DNA of 64,000 nt from JBFMAI01 sp040755725 (GTDB lineage: Bacteria; Planctomycetota; Phycisphaerae; UBA1845; Fen-1342), in assembly GCA_040755725.1 (NCBI GenBank), contig JBFMAI010000009.1, forward strand, positions 62,001-126,000, read 5' to 3'. Under the pieces are notes generated by a model. It saw only the letters and a list, made by a program, of their open reading frames with translations, did no database searches and was not told the origin of the DNA. The position numbers and the translations under genes are program-made. Positions 1-9,068 of the stretch are shown piece by piece; the stretch's first letter is position 1; each line of letters opens with the position of its first letter.

Positions 1-520
1 CGGCGAGCTGCGTCTTGTCCACCGGGTTCTCGTACTCGACCTGCCGAACCGTGTAGGGAAACGGCGGCTTGGGCGCTTGCGGTCGCGGCGGCCCCACAGC
101 CTGGGCCTCCGCTGCGGTGGCCCGCCGCATCCGTACCGGAAACGTCAGTCCGTGCTGCCGGAAATCGCCCGTGGCACTCGCACCGTCGGCGGAGCGCTTG
201 AGCTCAAACTCCGCCTTGGCGGTCGGCGGGGCGGCCCCGACCGGCGGCAAGGTGAACCGCACGGTGTCCGCCGTGAACGTGATGTCGGTCAAGGCCAGCC
301 CGCGGGCCCCCTGGGCCGGGATGTCGATCGTCGCGCGGTAGTCGCTGCCGCCGATGGGGCTCCACTTCACGACGAAATCCAGCGGTTGTCCGGGGACCTC
401 GATCGTCCCCGTCCACCATTCGATGTCGGCGGCCCGGGCGGCGGCGCCCACGCAGAGCAAGACGGCTAAGCTCGCCGCCGGCCATCTGATCCGAATCTGT
501 TGGGTCGGCCGTGTTTCCAT
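1..520 (-). CDS. secreted alpha/beta-hydrolase, N-terminal part (runs off the left edge)
   Basis: The first 173 codons of a minus-strand gene that continues beyond the window. The ATG at 520 follows AGGAGG by 8 nt. Residues 1-30 read as a Sec signal peptide: Arg and Lys-type residues, then a hydrophobic run (SLAVLLCVGAAARA). The next 100 residues form a beta-rich segment beginning WWTGTIEVPGQPLDF. The visible part ends in PYTVRQVEYENPVDKTQLA, which resembles the strand that precedes the catalytic core in secreted serine alpha/beta-hydrolases with a beta-sandwich N-terminal domain. The nucleophile elbow and the Asp and His residues lie outside the window, so hydrolase activity is inferred from the N-terminal layout alone. 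An exported esterase or peptidase-like hydrolase is the best guess. Confidence 0.6.
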   Translation of the reverse strand, partial: METRPTQQIRIRWPAASLAVLLCVGAAARAADIEWWTGTIEVPGQPLDFVVKWSPIGGSDYRATIDIPAQGARGLALTDITFTADTVRFTLPPVGAAPPTAKAEFELKRSADGASATGDFRQHGLTFPVRMRRATAAEAQAVGPPRPQAPKPPFPYTVRQVEYENPVDKTQLA

Positions 521-730
521 GCGATGAACCTCCTGGCGATGTTCGCCGCGCGCCGGCTCTGGGTATCGGGTCGCGGCACTTCGTCAGTCGCTGGTACCAA
601 ACCCGATGGTAACGCCGGCTCCACGGCCGTGACGCCGGCGCCCACGAGAATCGACGATTCAGTCCCCCCGCCTGGGCGTCCCACCTGCCGCCGCACGCTG
701 GACACGTGTGCCGCCCCCGTTTTCGCCGCG

Positions 731-759
731 TTGCGACCGCCGACGCGGCCCGGTAGACT
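731..759 (+). promoter_or_regulatory. candidate sigma-70 promoter
   Basis: TTGCGA (731-736), a 17-nt spacer and TAGACT (754-759) lie about 80 nt upstream of the membrane protein starting at 839. The divergent intergenic stretch 521-838 holds nothing else I can recognise. Confidence 0.4.
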
Positions 760-838
760 GAGGCTGTCTGGTGGACACGAATCGGCGGCCGGGTGGGCCC
801 GGGTCGCCGTGGTGATATTGCCGGGAGGCGCGGTCGAC

Positions 839-1672
839 ATGGAGTCGGGACGAAGCTCGGGGTGTGTATATCGTCTCGTGGTCGAACTGCCGGGGCAGGC
901 CGTTGTCTACGACGCGGCACCGTTTCGGAGTCGCAAGCACGCCACCGGGCATGTGGCGGCCGCTGTCCGGCGTTATGCCCTTCAGGGGGATGTTGCGACC
1001 GTCACTCTGGAGCAGGCGGAACTCCGGGACCGCTCCCGATCATCGGGGGCTTCCCCGGGCAACGGCAACGGGCACTGGACCACGTTGGAACGCTGGGACG
1101 GAGTCGTCGTTCGGCGCATTCTCGACCAGTCGGCAACAGCGACCGACCGCGGCAAGCGCGAAACAAGAGCGGTTACGCCCGGCATCCCACAAAATGAGGC
1201 GGTCCAGCGACGAGAGCCGGCGCCCACGACGAGCCGTCCTTCGGCCACAAGTGCGGCAGCCGGAACCACCGCCGCCGTTCAACATGCGGCCGAGCCGCCC
1301 ACGCGCGCGGTCGACGAAGCCCGGACGGAGCCGGATCGTTCGCGCTTGCCTCCGGCGGGGCCGCGCGGCCGACAGGTCACCCGCAAGGGACACCGTTGGC
1401 ACACGGCGGTGATGCTGGTGCTGGCAGGGCTGGTGTGGGTCGCGCTGGCGGTGCTTCTGGCCGGCGGCCACTTGATAAGCCTGTTCACGGACGTCGGGCC
1501 GGCGCGCCCGCAAACCGTCATCGACCTGCCTTTCGACGCGCCCGCCGCCACCAGGCCGTCTCCAGGTGTCACCCCGCCCGACGGTTCCGGGGCCGGCGCT
1601 GCGGACAGACCGGCCGGCCCGGCCCCGACGGCAAATGATGGCCCGTCGCTGATCCTCTTTCGCCACCGTTGA
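839..1672 (+). CDS. hypothetical single-pass membrane protein
   Basis: 277 residues of unknown function. The ATG at 839 is preceded by GGGAGG (821-826) at rather long spacing. Residues 1-60 look like a small folded domain (MESGRSSGCVYRLVVELPG start). Residues 70-185 are low-complexity, rich in Pro, Arg, Ala and Thr. One membrane segment follows at about 190-212 (VMLVLAGLVWVALAVLLAG), then a Pro/Ala-rich tail ending LILFRHR. The basic stretch RGRQVTRKGHRWH before the membrane segment suggests the large N-terminal part is cytoplasmic. I recognise no catalytic motif. It stands alone between a divergent hydrolase gene and an mgtC-like gene. Confidence 0.55.
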   Translation: MESGRSSGCVYRLVVELPGQAVVYDAAPFRSRKHATGHVAAAVRRYALQGDVATVTLEQAELRDRSRSSGASPGNGNGHWTTLERWDGVVVRRILDQSATATDRGKRETRAVTPGIPQNEAVQRREPAPTTSRPSATSAAAGTTAAVQHAAEPPTRAVDEARTEPDRSRLPPAGPRGRQVTRKGHRWHTAVMLVLAGLVWVALAVLLAGGHLISLFTDVGPARPQTVIDLPFDAPAATRPSPGVTPPDGSGAGAADRPAGPAPTANDGPSLILFRHR

Positions 1673-1752
1673 ACGCGGCGCGCCAGTGCCGACCTGCTGA
1701 ATGGGCATTCGCAATCGTGGGCCCCGAGACGGCGATCCCGGCGCGCCGGGAC

Positions 1753-1790
1753 CGCCGAGCTGCGGCTCGCCGGGAGGCTTGCCCCTCCGT
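1753..1790 (-). repeat. family A palindromic repeat, half unit
   Basis: Read on the minus strand, this stretch matches the left half of the roughly 75-nt repeat seen complete at 27968, 34377 and 52066, including AAGCCTCCCGGCGAGCCGC. It lies in the 228-nt spacer before the mgtC-like gene. The right half is absent or decayed. Confidence 0.55.
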
Positions 1791-1900
1791 CCGGGTTCGC
1801 CCTCCTGTCAGGTGTCCCAGGGCCCGGAACACCCGCATGAAAGGCGGCCGGATGCAGTATCATGCTCGCCGGACGGGTGGGCATGGCGGGAGGCGCAGGC

Positions 1901-2548
1901 GTGTGTTTCGAGTGGCTTGATCTGGCGAAGTTGCTGGCGGCGGTGGCGGCCGGGGCCGTCATCGGCCTGGAGCGCGAGCTGGCGGACAAGCCGGCGGGGC
2001 TGCGCACCAACATCCTTATCTGCTTGGGTGCGGCGCTATTCGCGTTGCTCTCGGTCCGCTTGGCGGAGGTGGGGGCCGTGGTCGACCGCACGCGCATCGC
2101 CGCCCAGATCGTCACGGGCGTCGGCTTCCTGGGGGCCGGCGCCATCATTCAGCACCATAACAACGTCATCGGTCTCACTACCGCCGCCACGATTTGGGCC
2201 GTGGCGAGTGTGGGAACCGCGTTTGGCGCCGGGGAGTTCGTCCTCGGCATCCTTGGCGCCGGACTGACCGCGGGCGTGCTGTTCGGCCTGGGGTTCGCCG
2301 AAGCCGGCCTGGCGCGCTGGCACAGCGTGGCCCGCTTCGAAGTCGAACTCACGGCCCCGGCCGACCTGCAGATGACCATCGCCGGGGTGGCCCGCGAGCA
2401 CGGCGTGCGCTGGCACCTGAGCGCCCTTGGCAAGACCGCCGACGGCCCGCTCGGCCGGATCAAGGCGCGCGGCCCCGCCGCGGACATCGCCGTCTTCCGC
2501 CAAGCGCTGCTGACCCACCCCGCCGTCCGCGTTCTGCGCGAGCTCTAG
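1901..2548 (+). CDS. MgtC/SapB family membrane protein
   Basis: 215 residues. I chose the GTG at 1901 because GGGAGG (1888-1893) lies 7 nt upstream; ATGs at 1862 and 1883 are possible but poorly placed. The N-terminal half holds four or five membrane segments with the family signature AGAVIGLERELADKPAGLRT near residues 17-36, followed by GVGFLGAGAII and LTTAATIWAVASVG. The C-terminal 80 residues are a soluble ACT-like domain. MgtC proteins are inner-membrane factors linked to low-Mg2+ growth and to ATP synthase or phosphate control; many environmental members have no assigned role. No magnesium transporter is adjacent, so the physiological link is unknown here. Confidence 0.85.
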   Translation: MCFEWLDLAKLLAAVAAGAVIGLERELADKPAGLRTNILICLGAALFALLSVRLAEVGAVVDRTRIAAQIVTGVGFLGAGAIIQHHNNVIGLTTAATIWAVASVGTAFGAGEFVLGILGAGLTAGVLFGLGFAEAGLARWHSVARFEVELTAPADLQMTIAGVAREHGVRWHLSALGKTADGPLGRIKARGPAADIAVFRQALLTHPAVRVLREL

Positions 2549-2573
2549 CCGGGCCTTGGCGCTCGTGGAACAC

Positions 2574-2628
2574 GGGAGGGCGAGGCTGTTGCCAAGCCGC
2601 GGCTCGCCGGGAGGCTCGCGCTCCCGTT
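2574..2628 (-). repeat. family A palindromic repeat, shortened copy
   Basis: Bounded by CGGGAGGGCGAGG and its imperfect complement CTCGCGCTCCCG. On the minus strand it carries the family core CCTCCCGGCGAGCCGCGGCT. It is about 55 nt, with an internal deletion relative to the 75-nt copies. Confidence 0.6.
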
Positions 2629-2690
2629 CAACTTCTCATCTCCTTGACGCTGGGAATAACACCGTCTCTTCGGCCACGGCGTCCGGTGAC

Positions 2691-2719
2691 TTGTCGGGGG
2701 CTGCGGCGCTCGTTAGAGT
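2691..2719 (+). promoter_or_regulatory. candidate sigma-70 promoter of the transketolase gene
   Basis: TTGTCG (2691-2696), a 17-nt spacer and TAGAGT (2714-2719), ending 49 nt before the transketolase start. The -10 box resembles the TAGACT upstream of the gene at 839. Confidence 0.4.
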
Positions 2720-2768
2720 TGCCGCTCCTGTTCTCGGCAACCCTTGATCGACCCCCGGAGGACGCAGG

Positions 2769-4721
2769 ATGGCGCAGGCGGCGGCGCTTCATCGCAAGGC
2801 GGCGGACTTGGGCAAACTCGTAGTGCGGATGACATCCCTGGCCGGGTCCGGCCACCCGTCCAGCGGCCTCTCGCTCGCTCACATCGTCGTTCACCTGATG
2901 TACCGCCAGATGCGTTGGGACCCCGCGAACCCGTGGCACCCGACCGCCGACCGGCTCGTCCTGTCCGAGGGGCACGCGGTCCCGATCATCTATGCGGCGC
3001 TCGCCGACTTGGGCGCCACCGTGGGGCGGGACCGGGAGTCGGCGTCGAAACTGACCGTGAACGAGCTCGACCAGCTTCGCGCGCGGGCCAGCGTGCTCGA
3101 CGGCCACCCCAACCCCGCCGAGGGCGTCCCGTTCTTCGACGCCGCCACCGGCAGCCTCGGGCAGGGACTCAGCGTGGCGGCGGGACTGGCCCTGGCGGCC
3201 CGCCTGGACCAGTCCGACCGGCGCGTGTACGTGCTGATCGGCGACGGCGAGTCGCGTGAGGGGCAGGTTTGGGAAGCGGCGGACTTCATCGCCGATCACG
3301 GTCTGAAGCATGTCTGTGCGGTGTTCAACGCCAACGGGCAGGGGCAGGCCGGCCTCGTGACGCCACAGCAATCGCCCGAACGCCTGGCGGCGAAGCTGGC
3401 GGCGTTCAGTTGGGAAGTGGTGCAGATCGACGGGCACGACCCCGACGCGATTGCCGGTGCGTTCGCGCGGTTCGGCACGCTGGACAAGCCGCTGGCGATT
3501 GTGGCGCGGACGATCAAGGGCTGGGGCGTCGAAGAGCTCCAGAAGGGCAACTGGCACGGCAAGCCATTGCCTCCGTCTGAGTTGCCGGCCGCGGACAAGT
3601 CGCTGGACGCGGCGGCCGCGAAGTTCGCGGCCAAGGAGGAGGTGGGTCGTCCACCGGCACCGCGCGCCGGCAAGATGGCCCCGCGTGTCGAGCCCCGGTC
3701 GGTGACCTGGCCGACGTTCAACGAGGCGATGGCCGCCGCCGGGCTCAGCGAGGCGTTGGCCAAAGGGAAGATGGCGACGCGTCGGGCGTATGGGGCGGCG
3801 TTGCGCACGGCCGGCGCCCTGTTGCCGCAGGTCGTGGTACTCGACGGCGACGTGAGCAACTCGACCTTCAGCGAGATCTTCGCCGCCGCGTACCCCGACC
3901 GGTTCTTCGAGGGCAAGATCGCCGAGCAGAACATGGTGTCGGCGGCGGCGGGGCTGTCGGCGGCGGGGTACGTGCCGTTCGTGAACTCCTTCGCCAAGTT
4001 CCTTTCGCGGGCGACGGACCAGATCGAGATGGCCAGCATCTCACGGGCGAACGTCAAGATCGTCGGATCACATGCGGGGATTTCGCTCGCGGCCGACGGG
4101 CCGAGCCAGATGGGCCTGCTCGATGTCGCGTTCTTCCGGGGCTTCACGACGGTCCGCGGCGACGACCGCGAGGGCCCGCTGTGCTGGTGCTACCACCCGG
4201 CCGACGCCGTCGCGGCCTACCACTGTACGCGGCTGATGATCGAGCGGGACGGGATGGCGTACATGCGGACGCACCGGCCGGACGTGCCGCTGCTGTATGC
4301 CCCGGATACGCGGTTTGAGCCGGGCGGGTTCCATGTGCTCAACGGCGGCGACGACCTGGCGATCGTGACCGCGGGGTACATGGTCCATGCGGCGCGGGGC
4401 GCGGTGACCGCGCTGGCCAAGCAGAACTTCCGGGCCGCGTTGATTGATGCGTACAGCCTGCCGGTGGACGCCGAGCGGCTGGCCGACGCGATTCAGCGGG
4501 CCGGCGGGCAGGCGCTGGTCGTGGAAGACAACTACGGCGGTGGGTTGGGCGCGGCGGTTGCGGAGATTGCCGCTCGTACCGGCACGCTCCGCGTGGACAC
4601 GCTGCACTGCCAGCGGATTCCGAAGTCGACGCGGACGGCGGAGGAAATCCTGGACTACTGCGGCGTCGGGCCGCTGCAAATCGCGGACCACGCGCTGGCC
4701 CTGCTGCGCCGGCCGCGGTGA
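2769..4721 (+). CDS. tkt: transketolase
   Basis: 650 residues, a full-length single-chain transketolase: a thiamine-diphosphate enzyme that moves two-carbon ketol units between pentose phosphates and aldoses in the pentose phosphate pathway. GGAGG sits 7 nt before the ATG. GSGHPSSGLS (about residues 27-36) opens the ThDP-binding domain. GDGESREGQVWEAADF (about 158-173) is the Mg/ThDP motif. The catalytic Glu lies in IAEQNM (about 385), followed by the pyrimidine-binding and C-terminal domains. The central region (NSTFSEIFAAAYPDRF) resembles the shorter, mammalian-type transketolases more than the E. coli TktA type. The downstream dehydratase-like gene follows after 53 nt and may be co-transcribed. 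Confidence 0.95.
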   Translation: MAQAAALHRKAADLGKLVVRMTSLAGSGHPSSGLSLAHIVVHLMYRQMRWDPANPWHPTADRLVLSEGHAVPIIYAALADLGATVGRDRESASKLTVNELDQLRARASVLDGHPNPAEGVPFFDAATGSLGQGLSVAAGLALAARLDQSDRRVYVLIGDGESREGQVWEAADFIADHGLKHVCAVFNANGQGQAGLVTPQQSPERLAAKLAAFSWEVVQIDGHDPDAIAGAFARFGTLDKPLAIVARTIKGWGVEELQKGNWHGKPLPPSELPAADKSLDAAAAKFAAKEEVGRPPAPRAGKMAPRVEPRSVTWPTFNEAMAAAGLSEALAKGKMATRRAYGAALRTAGALLPQVVVLDGDVSNSTFSEIFAAAYPDRFFEGKIAEQNMVSAAAGLSAAGYVPFVNSFAKFLSRATDQIEMASISRANVKIVGSHAGISLAADGPSQMGLLDVAFFRGFTTVRGDDREGPLCWCYHPADAVAAYHCTRLMIERDGMAYMRTHRPDVPLLYAPDTRFEPGGFHVLNGGDDLAIVTAGYMVHAARGAVTALAKQNFRAALIDAYSLPVDAERLADAIQRAGGQALVVEDNYGGGLGAAVAEIAARTGTLRVDTLHCQRIPKSTRTAEEILDYCGVGPLQIADHALALLRRPR

Positions 4722-4774
4722 ATAGCGACAAGCCGCTTGACGGGGCGCTGAAACCTGGCGCGCGGGAGACGTGC

Positions 4775-5788
4775 ATGAACCTGGTGACGGGAGCGACCGG
4801 GCTGCTGGGCAGCCACCTCGTGGAGCAGTTGCGGAAACGGGGCCTGCCGGTCCGCGTCCTGGTCCGCCCGGGCAGCGACCGCCGCTGGCTCGCCACGCAG
4901 GGCGTCGAATTCGCCGAGGGCAACATCACCGAGCCGGCGTCGTTGCCGGCGGCGTGCGCGGGAGTGGACGTGGTGTATCACTCGGCGGCCAAGGTCGGCG
5001 ACTGGGGGCCCTGGGAGGACTTCCAGCGCATCACCATCGACGGGACGCGGAACATCCTCGAAGCGGCCATCGCGGCCCGCGTCCGTCGCTTCGTCCACAT
5101 CAGCTCCATCAGCGCCTACGGTTACCACACGGGCCCGATCGAGGTGGACGAGACGTTCGACCTCGGCTACCGGCTGTACCGCTGGGCCTACTACAGCAAG
5201 TCCAAGGTCGAGGCCGAGCGCCTGGCGTGGGCGGCCTACCGCGCCGGCCGCATCGAGCTGACCGTCATTCGGCCCGCGTGGATTTATGGCGAACGCGACC
5301 GCACCACCATCGCCCGGCTGTATCGCATGATCCAACAGGGGCAGGCGAAAATCCTCGGCCGCGGCGACAACCGGCTGAACGTCGTCTATGCGGGCAACAT
5401 CGCCGAGGCGGCGATTGCGGCGGCGGCCCGCCCGGACTGTAACGGCGAGGCGTTCAATTGCAGCAACGACGGCCACATCACGCAGCAGGAGTACTTCGAC
5501 CTGCTGGCGCGGACGATCGGCGGGCCGCCGGTGCGGCGGCACGTGCCGTACCGACTCGCGTATTTTGCGGGCTTCGTGCTGGAGTGCCTCGGGCACCTGT
5601 TCCGCTCGCGGAAGCCGCCGTTCATCACGCGCTACGCCGTGTGGCTGATGGGTCGGCGGAGCTACTTTTCGGCCGAGAAGGCCCGCCGCGTGCTCGGTTG
5701 GCGGCCGACGATCACGTATGATGTGGGCGTGCCGAACACGGTGCGGTGGTACCGCACCGAGGTGCTCGGCGAAAACGCGGGGCCGTGA
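4775..5788 (+). CDS. NAD-dependent epimerase/dehydratase (extended SDR)
   Basis: 337 residues, Rossmann-fold extended short-chain dehydrogenase. MNLVTGATGLLGSHL begins exactly at the cofactor-binding glycine motif, so the ATG at 4775 (GGAG upstream) is preferred over a GTG at 4718 that overlaps the transketolase stop. The catalytic Tyr and Lys are in YYSKSK (about residues 139-144), and a Ser-rich strand HISSISAYGY precedes them. RPAWIYGERD is the usual substrate-side loop. The C-terminal region resembles 3-beta-hydroxysteroid dehydrogenase/isomerase-like and nucleoside-sugar epimerase relatives. The actual substrate cannot be told from sequence. It lies directly behind transketolase, which may only reflect shared transcription. 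Confidence 0.85.
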   Translation: MNLVTGATGLLGSHLVEQLRKRGLPVRVLVRPGSDRRWLATQGVEFAEGNITEPASLPAACAGVDVVYHSAAKVGDWGPWEDFQRITIDGTRNILEAAIAARVRRFVHISSISAYGYHTGPIEVDETFDLGYRLYRWAYYSKSKVEAERLAWAAYRAGRIELTVIRPAWIYGERDRTTIARLYRMIQQGQAKILGRGDNRLNVVYAGNIAEAAIAAAARPDCNGEAFNCSNDGHITQQEYFDLLARTIGGPPVRRHVPYRLAYFAGFVLECLGHLFRSRKPPFITRYAVWLMGRRSYFSAEKARRVLGWRPTITYDVGVPNTVRWYRTEVLGENAGP

Positions 5789-5886
5789 AGCTGCGGGGAC
5801 ACGCGACGCGAACACGGTAGGGGCCCGTCGGCGTTGAGGGGACCCGATCCGACGAGTGCGAACACTTCACGCCCAGGGAGTGCACG

Positions 5887-6771
5887 ATGGCCCCGTCAAC
5901 GTCGGAACCGGTCGATTCCGCCGCCGCTGCGCTGCTGGGGGAGGATATCCCCTGCCGGCGGTGCAGTTACAACCTGCGTGGATTGCGACCGGACGGGTTG
6001 TGCCCGGAGTGCGGCACGCCGGTCGGCCTGTCCACGCGCCTGCCGCTGTTGTGCTACGCCGACCCGGACTGGCTCAGGAAGGTCGTGCGGGGGCTGACGA
6101 TCATCCTGTGGATGATCCTGGTCAGCATCCTGGCGACCGCGGCGGCCGCCGTGCTTCAGCACATGGGGCAGCGGGAGTTCGGGCAGATCGTGGGACTGGC
6201 CGCCGGCATCGTGTCGCTCTACGGCGTCTGGCTGATGACGACCCCTGATCCTAGCGGCATTGGTGAAGACCCGAACATCACGGCGCGGAAGGTCGTGCGG
6301 TTCGCCGTGGCCGCGGGCTTGTTGAGCCAAGTGCTGACCCAGGTCATGGAGAGCCTGGCCGTCACCGGCGCGGTCTTGTGGCTACTGTGGGGACTCATCG
6401 GTGTCTGCACGCTGATTGGACTGGCGGGCGAATTCGCCAAGTTCATCTACTACGAGCGGCTGGCACGGCGGATTCCGGATCGAGCGTTGGCCGCCCGCGC
6501 ACGCTTCCTTAAGTGGGCGTGGACGGTGTCCGTCGCCGCGTCCATGATCATCGCGTTCACGGCCGCGTTCGTCTCCGCGGTCGTCGGGACACCCGGGGCG
6601 GGCGCCGGCACCGTGTTGGGGGTGGTGATGTGCCTGGGCATCCCCGTCGGCCTGGCGTTTCTCGTCTTTGCCGTGATGACGCTGTTTCTGCTAATCCGTC
6701 TACGGCGAGCCATTGTCGATCAGGCGGCGGTGGCGCGGGCCACCTGGGTGACCGGCGCGAGCGCTCCGTGA
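5887..6771 (+). CDS. multi-pass membrane protein with N-terminal YNLRG zinc ribbon
   Basis: 294 residues. Residues 18-45 form a four-cysteine zinc ribbon: CRRCSYNLRGL, then CPECGTPV. This module is very common and poorly understood in planctomycetes. It is followed by six or so hydrophobic helices between residues 70 and 285, with short loops and no catalytic motif. AGGGAG precedes the ATG. The ribbon would face the cytoplasm if the first helix follows the positive-inside rule. Function unknown; the repeated use of this ribbon in planctomycete membrane proteins suggests a role in assembly or protein contacts, but that is only inference. It is convergent with the adenosyltransferase gene. Confidence 0.7.
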   Translation: MAPSTSEPVDSAAAALLGEDIPCRRCSYNLRGLRPDGLCPECGTPVGLSTRLPLLCYADPDWLRKVVRGLTIILWMILVSILATAAAAVLQHMGQREFGQIVGLAAGIVSLYGVWLMTTPDPSGIGEDPNITARKVVRFAVAAGLLSQVLTQVMESLAVTGAVLWLLWGLIGVCTLIGLAGEFAKFIYYERLARRIPDRALAARARFLKWAWTVSVAASMIIAFTAAFVSAVVGTPGAGAGTVLGVVMCLGIPVGLAFLVFAVMTLFLLIRLRRAIVDQAAVARATWVTGASAP

Positions 6772-6808
6772 AGAACTCGGCGGCACCGACTCGTTGCGCA
6801 GGCGGGCG

Positions 6809-7372
6809 TCAGACGCGGCTGTCCCAGATCGGCTCGGCGTGGCCCGCCCGCCGATTCACGTAGCGGGCCAGCACGAACAAAGCGTCGGACAGGCGGTTCA
6901 CATAGGCCAGGACGTGCGGTGCAACCGGCTCGCGCTCCCTCAGCGACACAATCTCGCGTTCAGCCCGCCGGCACGCCGTCCGCGCGACGTGCAACTGGGC
7001 CGCCGCCGGCGTGCCCCCCGGCAGCACGAAGTTCTTTAACGGGGGCAGCTCGGCGTTGAGCCGGTCGATGAGGTGCTCCAGTTCGGCGATGTGCCGCGGC
7101 TCGATCCGCGGGCCGGGCCGCCGCGCCCGGTCGGCTTCGGGAACGCACAGCTCGGCGCCGGCGTGAAACAGGTCATTCTGAATGCGGCGCAGCGGCTCGA
7201 CCAGCTCGTCCGGGAGGCCGGCGGTCAGCACGACGCCGAGTTGCGCGTTCAGCTCATCGACCGCCCCGTAGGCCGCGATCCGGATGTGCGACTTGGGTAC
7301 GCGCTGCCCGGTGCCCAGGGCCGTCGAGCCGTCGTCCCCGGTCCGGGTGTAAACCTTCGTGATGCGCGGCAC
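6809..7372 (-). CDS. pduO: cob(I)alamin adenosyltransferase, PduO type
   Basis: 187 residues. The enzyme transfers the adenosyl group of ATP to cob(I)alamin, making coenzyme B12. The start is a GTG at 7372 with AAGGGAG 7 nt upstream, giving an N-terminus of PRITKVYTRTGDDGSTALG, which is the ATP-binding signature of the PduO/MMAB family. YGAVDELNAQLG and the C-terminal ARYVNRR also fit. Its length matches stand-alone PduO enzymes. No B12 biosynthesis or B12-dependent mutase gene is in the window, so it probably serves salvage and enzymes encoded elsewhere. No cobalamin riboswitch was recognised upstream. Confidence 0.9.
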   Translation of the reverse strand: MPRITKVYTRTGDDGSTALGTGQRVPKSHIRIAAYGAVDELNAQLGVVLTAGLPDELVEPLRRIQNDLFHAGAELCVPEADRARRPGPRIEPRHIAELEHLIDRLNAELPPLKNFVLPGGTPAAAQLHVARTACRRAEREIVSLREREPVAPHVLAYVNRLSDALFVLARYVNRRAGHAEPIWDSRV

Positions 7373-7439
7373 GTTGGGGCTCCCTTGAGGGGCACGCCGC
7401 GTCGGCGGCCGCGTGCCCCGATGCCCGTGCGGCCTCAGC

Positions 7440-7585
7440 CCGGGTTGTTCACCGCCGAGGCCGCGGAGAAGTCGAAGCACGGCGGAGATGCGGGACTGCG
7501 GCCGTCCGGGCGGTGCATCGTCACATTTCTTGTTCCCCGGCGTTCTCAGCGCTCTCGGGGGCTCTGCGGTTCCTCGGATGAGTGA
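7440..7585. repeat. possible decayed intergenic repeat
   Basis: The 219-nt spacer 7373-7591 contains TTCACCGCCGAGGCCGCGG and, about 95 nt on, a partly complementary CTCTCGGGGGCTCTGCGG. I associate this kind of arrangement with dispersed intergenic repeats in planctomycete genomes, but this copy is degenerate. No gene is visible. Confidence 0.25.
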
Positions 7586-7591
7586 TGCGGG

Positions 7592-8881
7592 CTAGTCGCC
7601 GAGCGGGTTAATGACCAGGCCGCTGGCCAGCTTCGGATAGAAGTACGTGCTCTTCTGCGGCATGAGGTCGCCGGCGCTGCAAACGGACCGCAACTCTTCC
7701 ATCGTGGTCGGCTGCATCAGGAACGCGGTACCGCCCGTCTTACGGGCGAGCTGCACGGCCTCCTCGTCCGCCTTGATGTACTTGACCTCCGGAGCGTTCC
7801 CGCCACACAGCTTCGGCGTCACCACCCGGTCGAGGACATAGGCGTGCAGGAACGCCAGCGCCAGCCGTCGCCACGCCGGGGTGCGGTCAGGCTCCAACTG
7901 GTCGAGAATCGCCGGGAAAGCGGGTCGCAACACGTGGTAAGCCCCCGTCCGACCCTCGAAGCACGCGACGGCTTGCGGTCCGAATGAGGCCAGTCGCCGG
8001 ACGGCCTCGGACGCCGAGTCGGCCGCCAGCGTCGCCACCGTCACTTTCGCGTCGTTGTCGAACACTTGCGGCCCGGCGTCGATCCCGGGCAGCACGCGGT
8101 GTGTGGGCAGGATGACCAACCCCGGGTCTTCCATCGCGCAGAACACGCACAGCACATAGTTGGCGGGGTGCTCTTCCGGCAGCGGCCCGTCGCGTCCGAT
8201 GAGCCAATCCCGGTATAGCAGCCCGGTCCCGTAGCGGTGGTGACCATCGGCGATGTAGATGGGCTTGGGCTGCATCAGCCGCGTCACGTCGGCAATCGTC
8301 GCGGGATCGGTCACGGCCCACAGCCGGTTCTCGACCCCGTCCAGCGTGCCGAACACCTGCGGGCGTTCCGAGAGGTCCCGTTCCAGTCGCCGGGCCACCT
8401 CGTTCGAGGAATCCTCGTACAGGCCGAAGATCGGGCTGAGGTTGGCCCGCGTCGCTTTGGTGAGGGCCAGCCGGTCCTCCTTGGGGCCGCCGAATGTCCG
8501 CTCGTGTGGGAACACGCTGCCCTGACCGAAGGGTTCAAGCCGCAGGCGCGCGAAGAACATCTTGCGGACACACGTTGTACCGCGCAGGGTGTAGGCCTGA
8601 TGGTAGGCGTAGATGGCGGGCCGGGCGTCGCGAACCATGACGCCGTCGTGCAGCCACCGCCGCAGCGTCGCTTGGGCGCCCGCGTACGCTTCCGGGGGGC
8701 CGGCCGACTTGGGCGGAGTGTGCGGCAGGTCGATCTCAACGAAGTTGTTGGGGTGTCGGCCCAGCAACGCCGCCTTGTCGCGGTCGTCCAGGATGTCGTA
8801 CGGGGGGGACAGCAGGGCCGAGAGGTCCGGCGACTTATCGGCCGCGTAACGGATCGCAGCGAACGGACGGATCACACTCAT
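7592..8881 (-). CDS. DUF1015 family protein
   Basis: 429 residues. The ATG at 8881 has AGGAAGG upstream and yields MSVIRPFAAIRYAADK, a typical DUF1015 start; in-frame codons further upstream encode sequence unlike the family. Other conserved stretches are LLSPPYDIL (about residues 24-32), NNFVEIDLP and ADGHHRYGT (about 218-226). The family is widespread in bacteria and archaea, often near serine or phosphoglycerate metabolism genes, but its biochemical role is not settled. The His-His-Arg cluster looks like an active-site element. It is predicted to be cytoplasmic and has no neighbour that suggests a pathway here. Confidence 0.85.
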   Translation of the reverse strand: MSVIRPFAAIRYAADKSPDLSALLSPPYDILDDRDKAALLGRHPNNFVEIDLPHTPPKSAGPPEAYAGAQATLRRWLHDGVMVRDARPAIYAYHQAYTLRGTTCVRKMFFARLRLEPFGQGSVFPHERTFGGPKEDRLALTKATRANLSPIFGLYEDSSNEVARRLERDLSERPQVFGTLDGVENRLWAVTDPATIADVTRLMQPKPIYIADGHHRYGTGLLYRDWLIGRDGPLPEEHPANYVLCVFCAMEDPGLVILPTHRVLPGIDAGPQVFDNDAKVTVATLAADSASEAVRRLASFGPQAVACFEGRTGAYHVLRPAFPAILDQLEPDRTPAWRRLALAFLHAYVLDRVVTPKLCGGNAPEVKYIKADEEAVQLARKTGGTAFLMQPTTMEELRSVCSAGDLMPQKSTYFYPKLASGLVINPLGD

Positions 8882-9039
8882 GGGGCCTTCCTGTGGCTTT
8901 CGGTGCCTGGCGGTCGGCGTATCGGACGGGACCGCTCCCTTCCGGCGACGGCCGACGGCGGAGTCTGCAACTGCGGGCGAGGACGGCACTAGCGGCGACA
9001 CGCGGATCGCGGACCGGTGCGACGCGCCCGGTGCTATCG

Positions 9040-9068
9040 TTGACTGGTCACCTGTGAGCCGATAGCCT
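9040..9068 (+). promoter_or_regulatory. candidate promoter of the FG-GAP lipoprotein gene
   Basis: TTGACT (9040-9045), a 17-nt spacer and TAGCCT (9063-9068), about 90 nt before the ATG at 9161. The divergent spacer 8882-9160 shows nothing else clear. Confidence 0.45.

Noticed and set aside
4718..4774. GTG start at 4718 for the epimerase-like gene.
   Set aside because: It adds 19 residues before the glycine motif that normally begins the protein, and the ATG at 4775 has a ribosome site.
7373..7591. Cobalamin riboswitch upstream of or near the adenosyltransferase gene.
   Set aside because: This spacer lies upstream of the gene on the minus strand, but no B12-box-like sequence or fitting stems were found.
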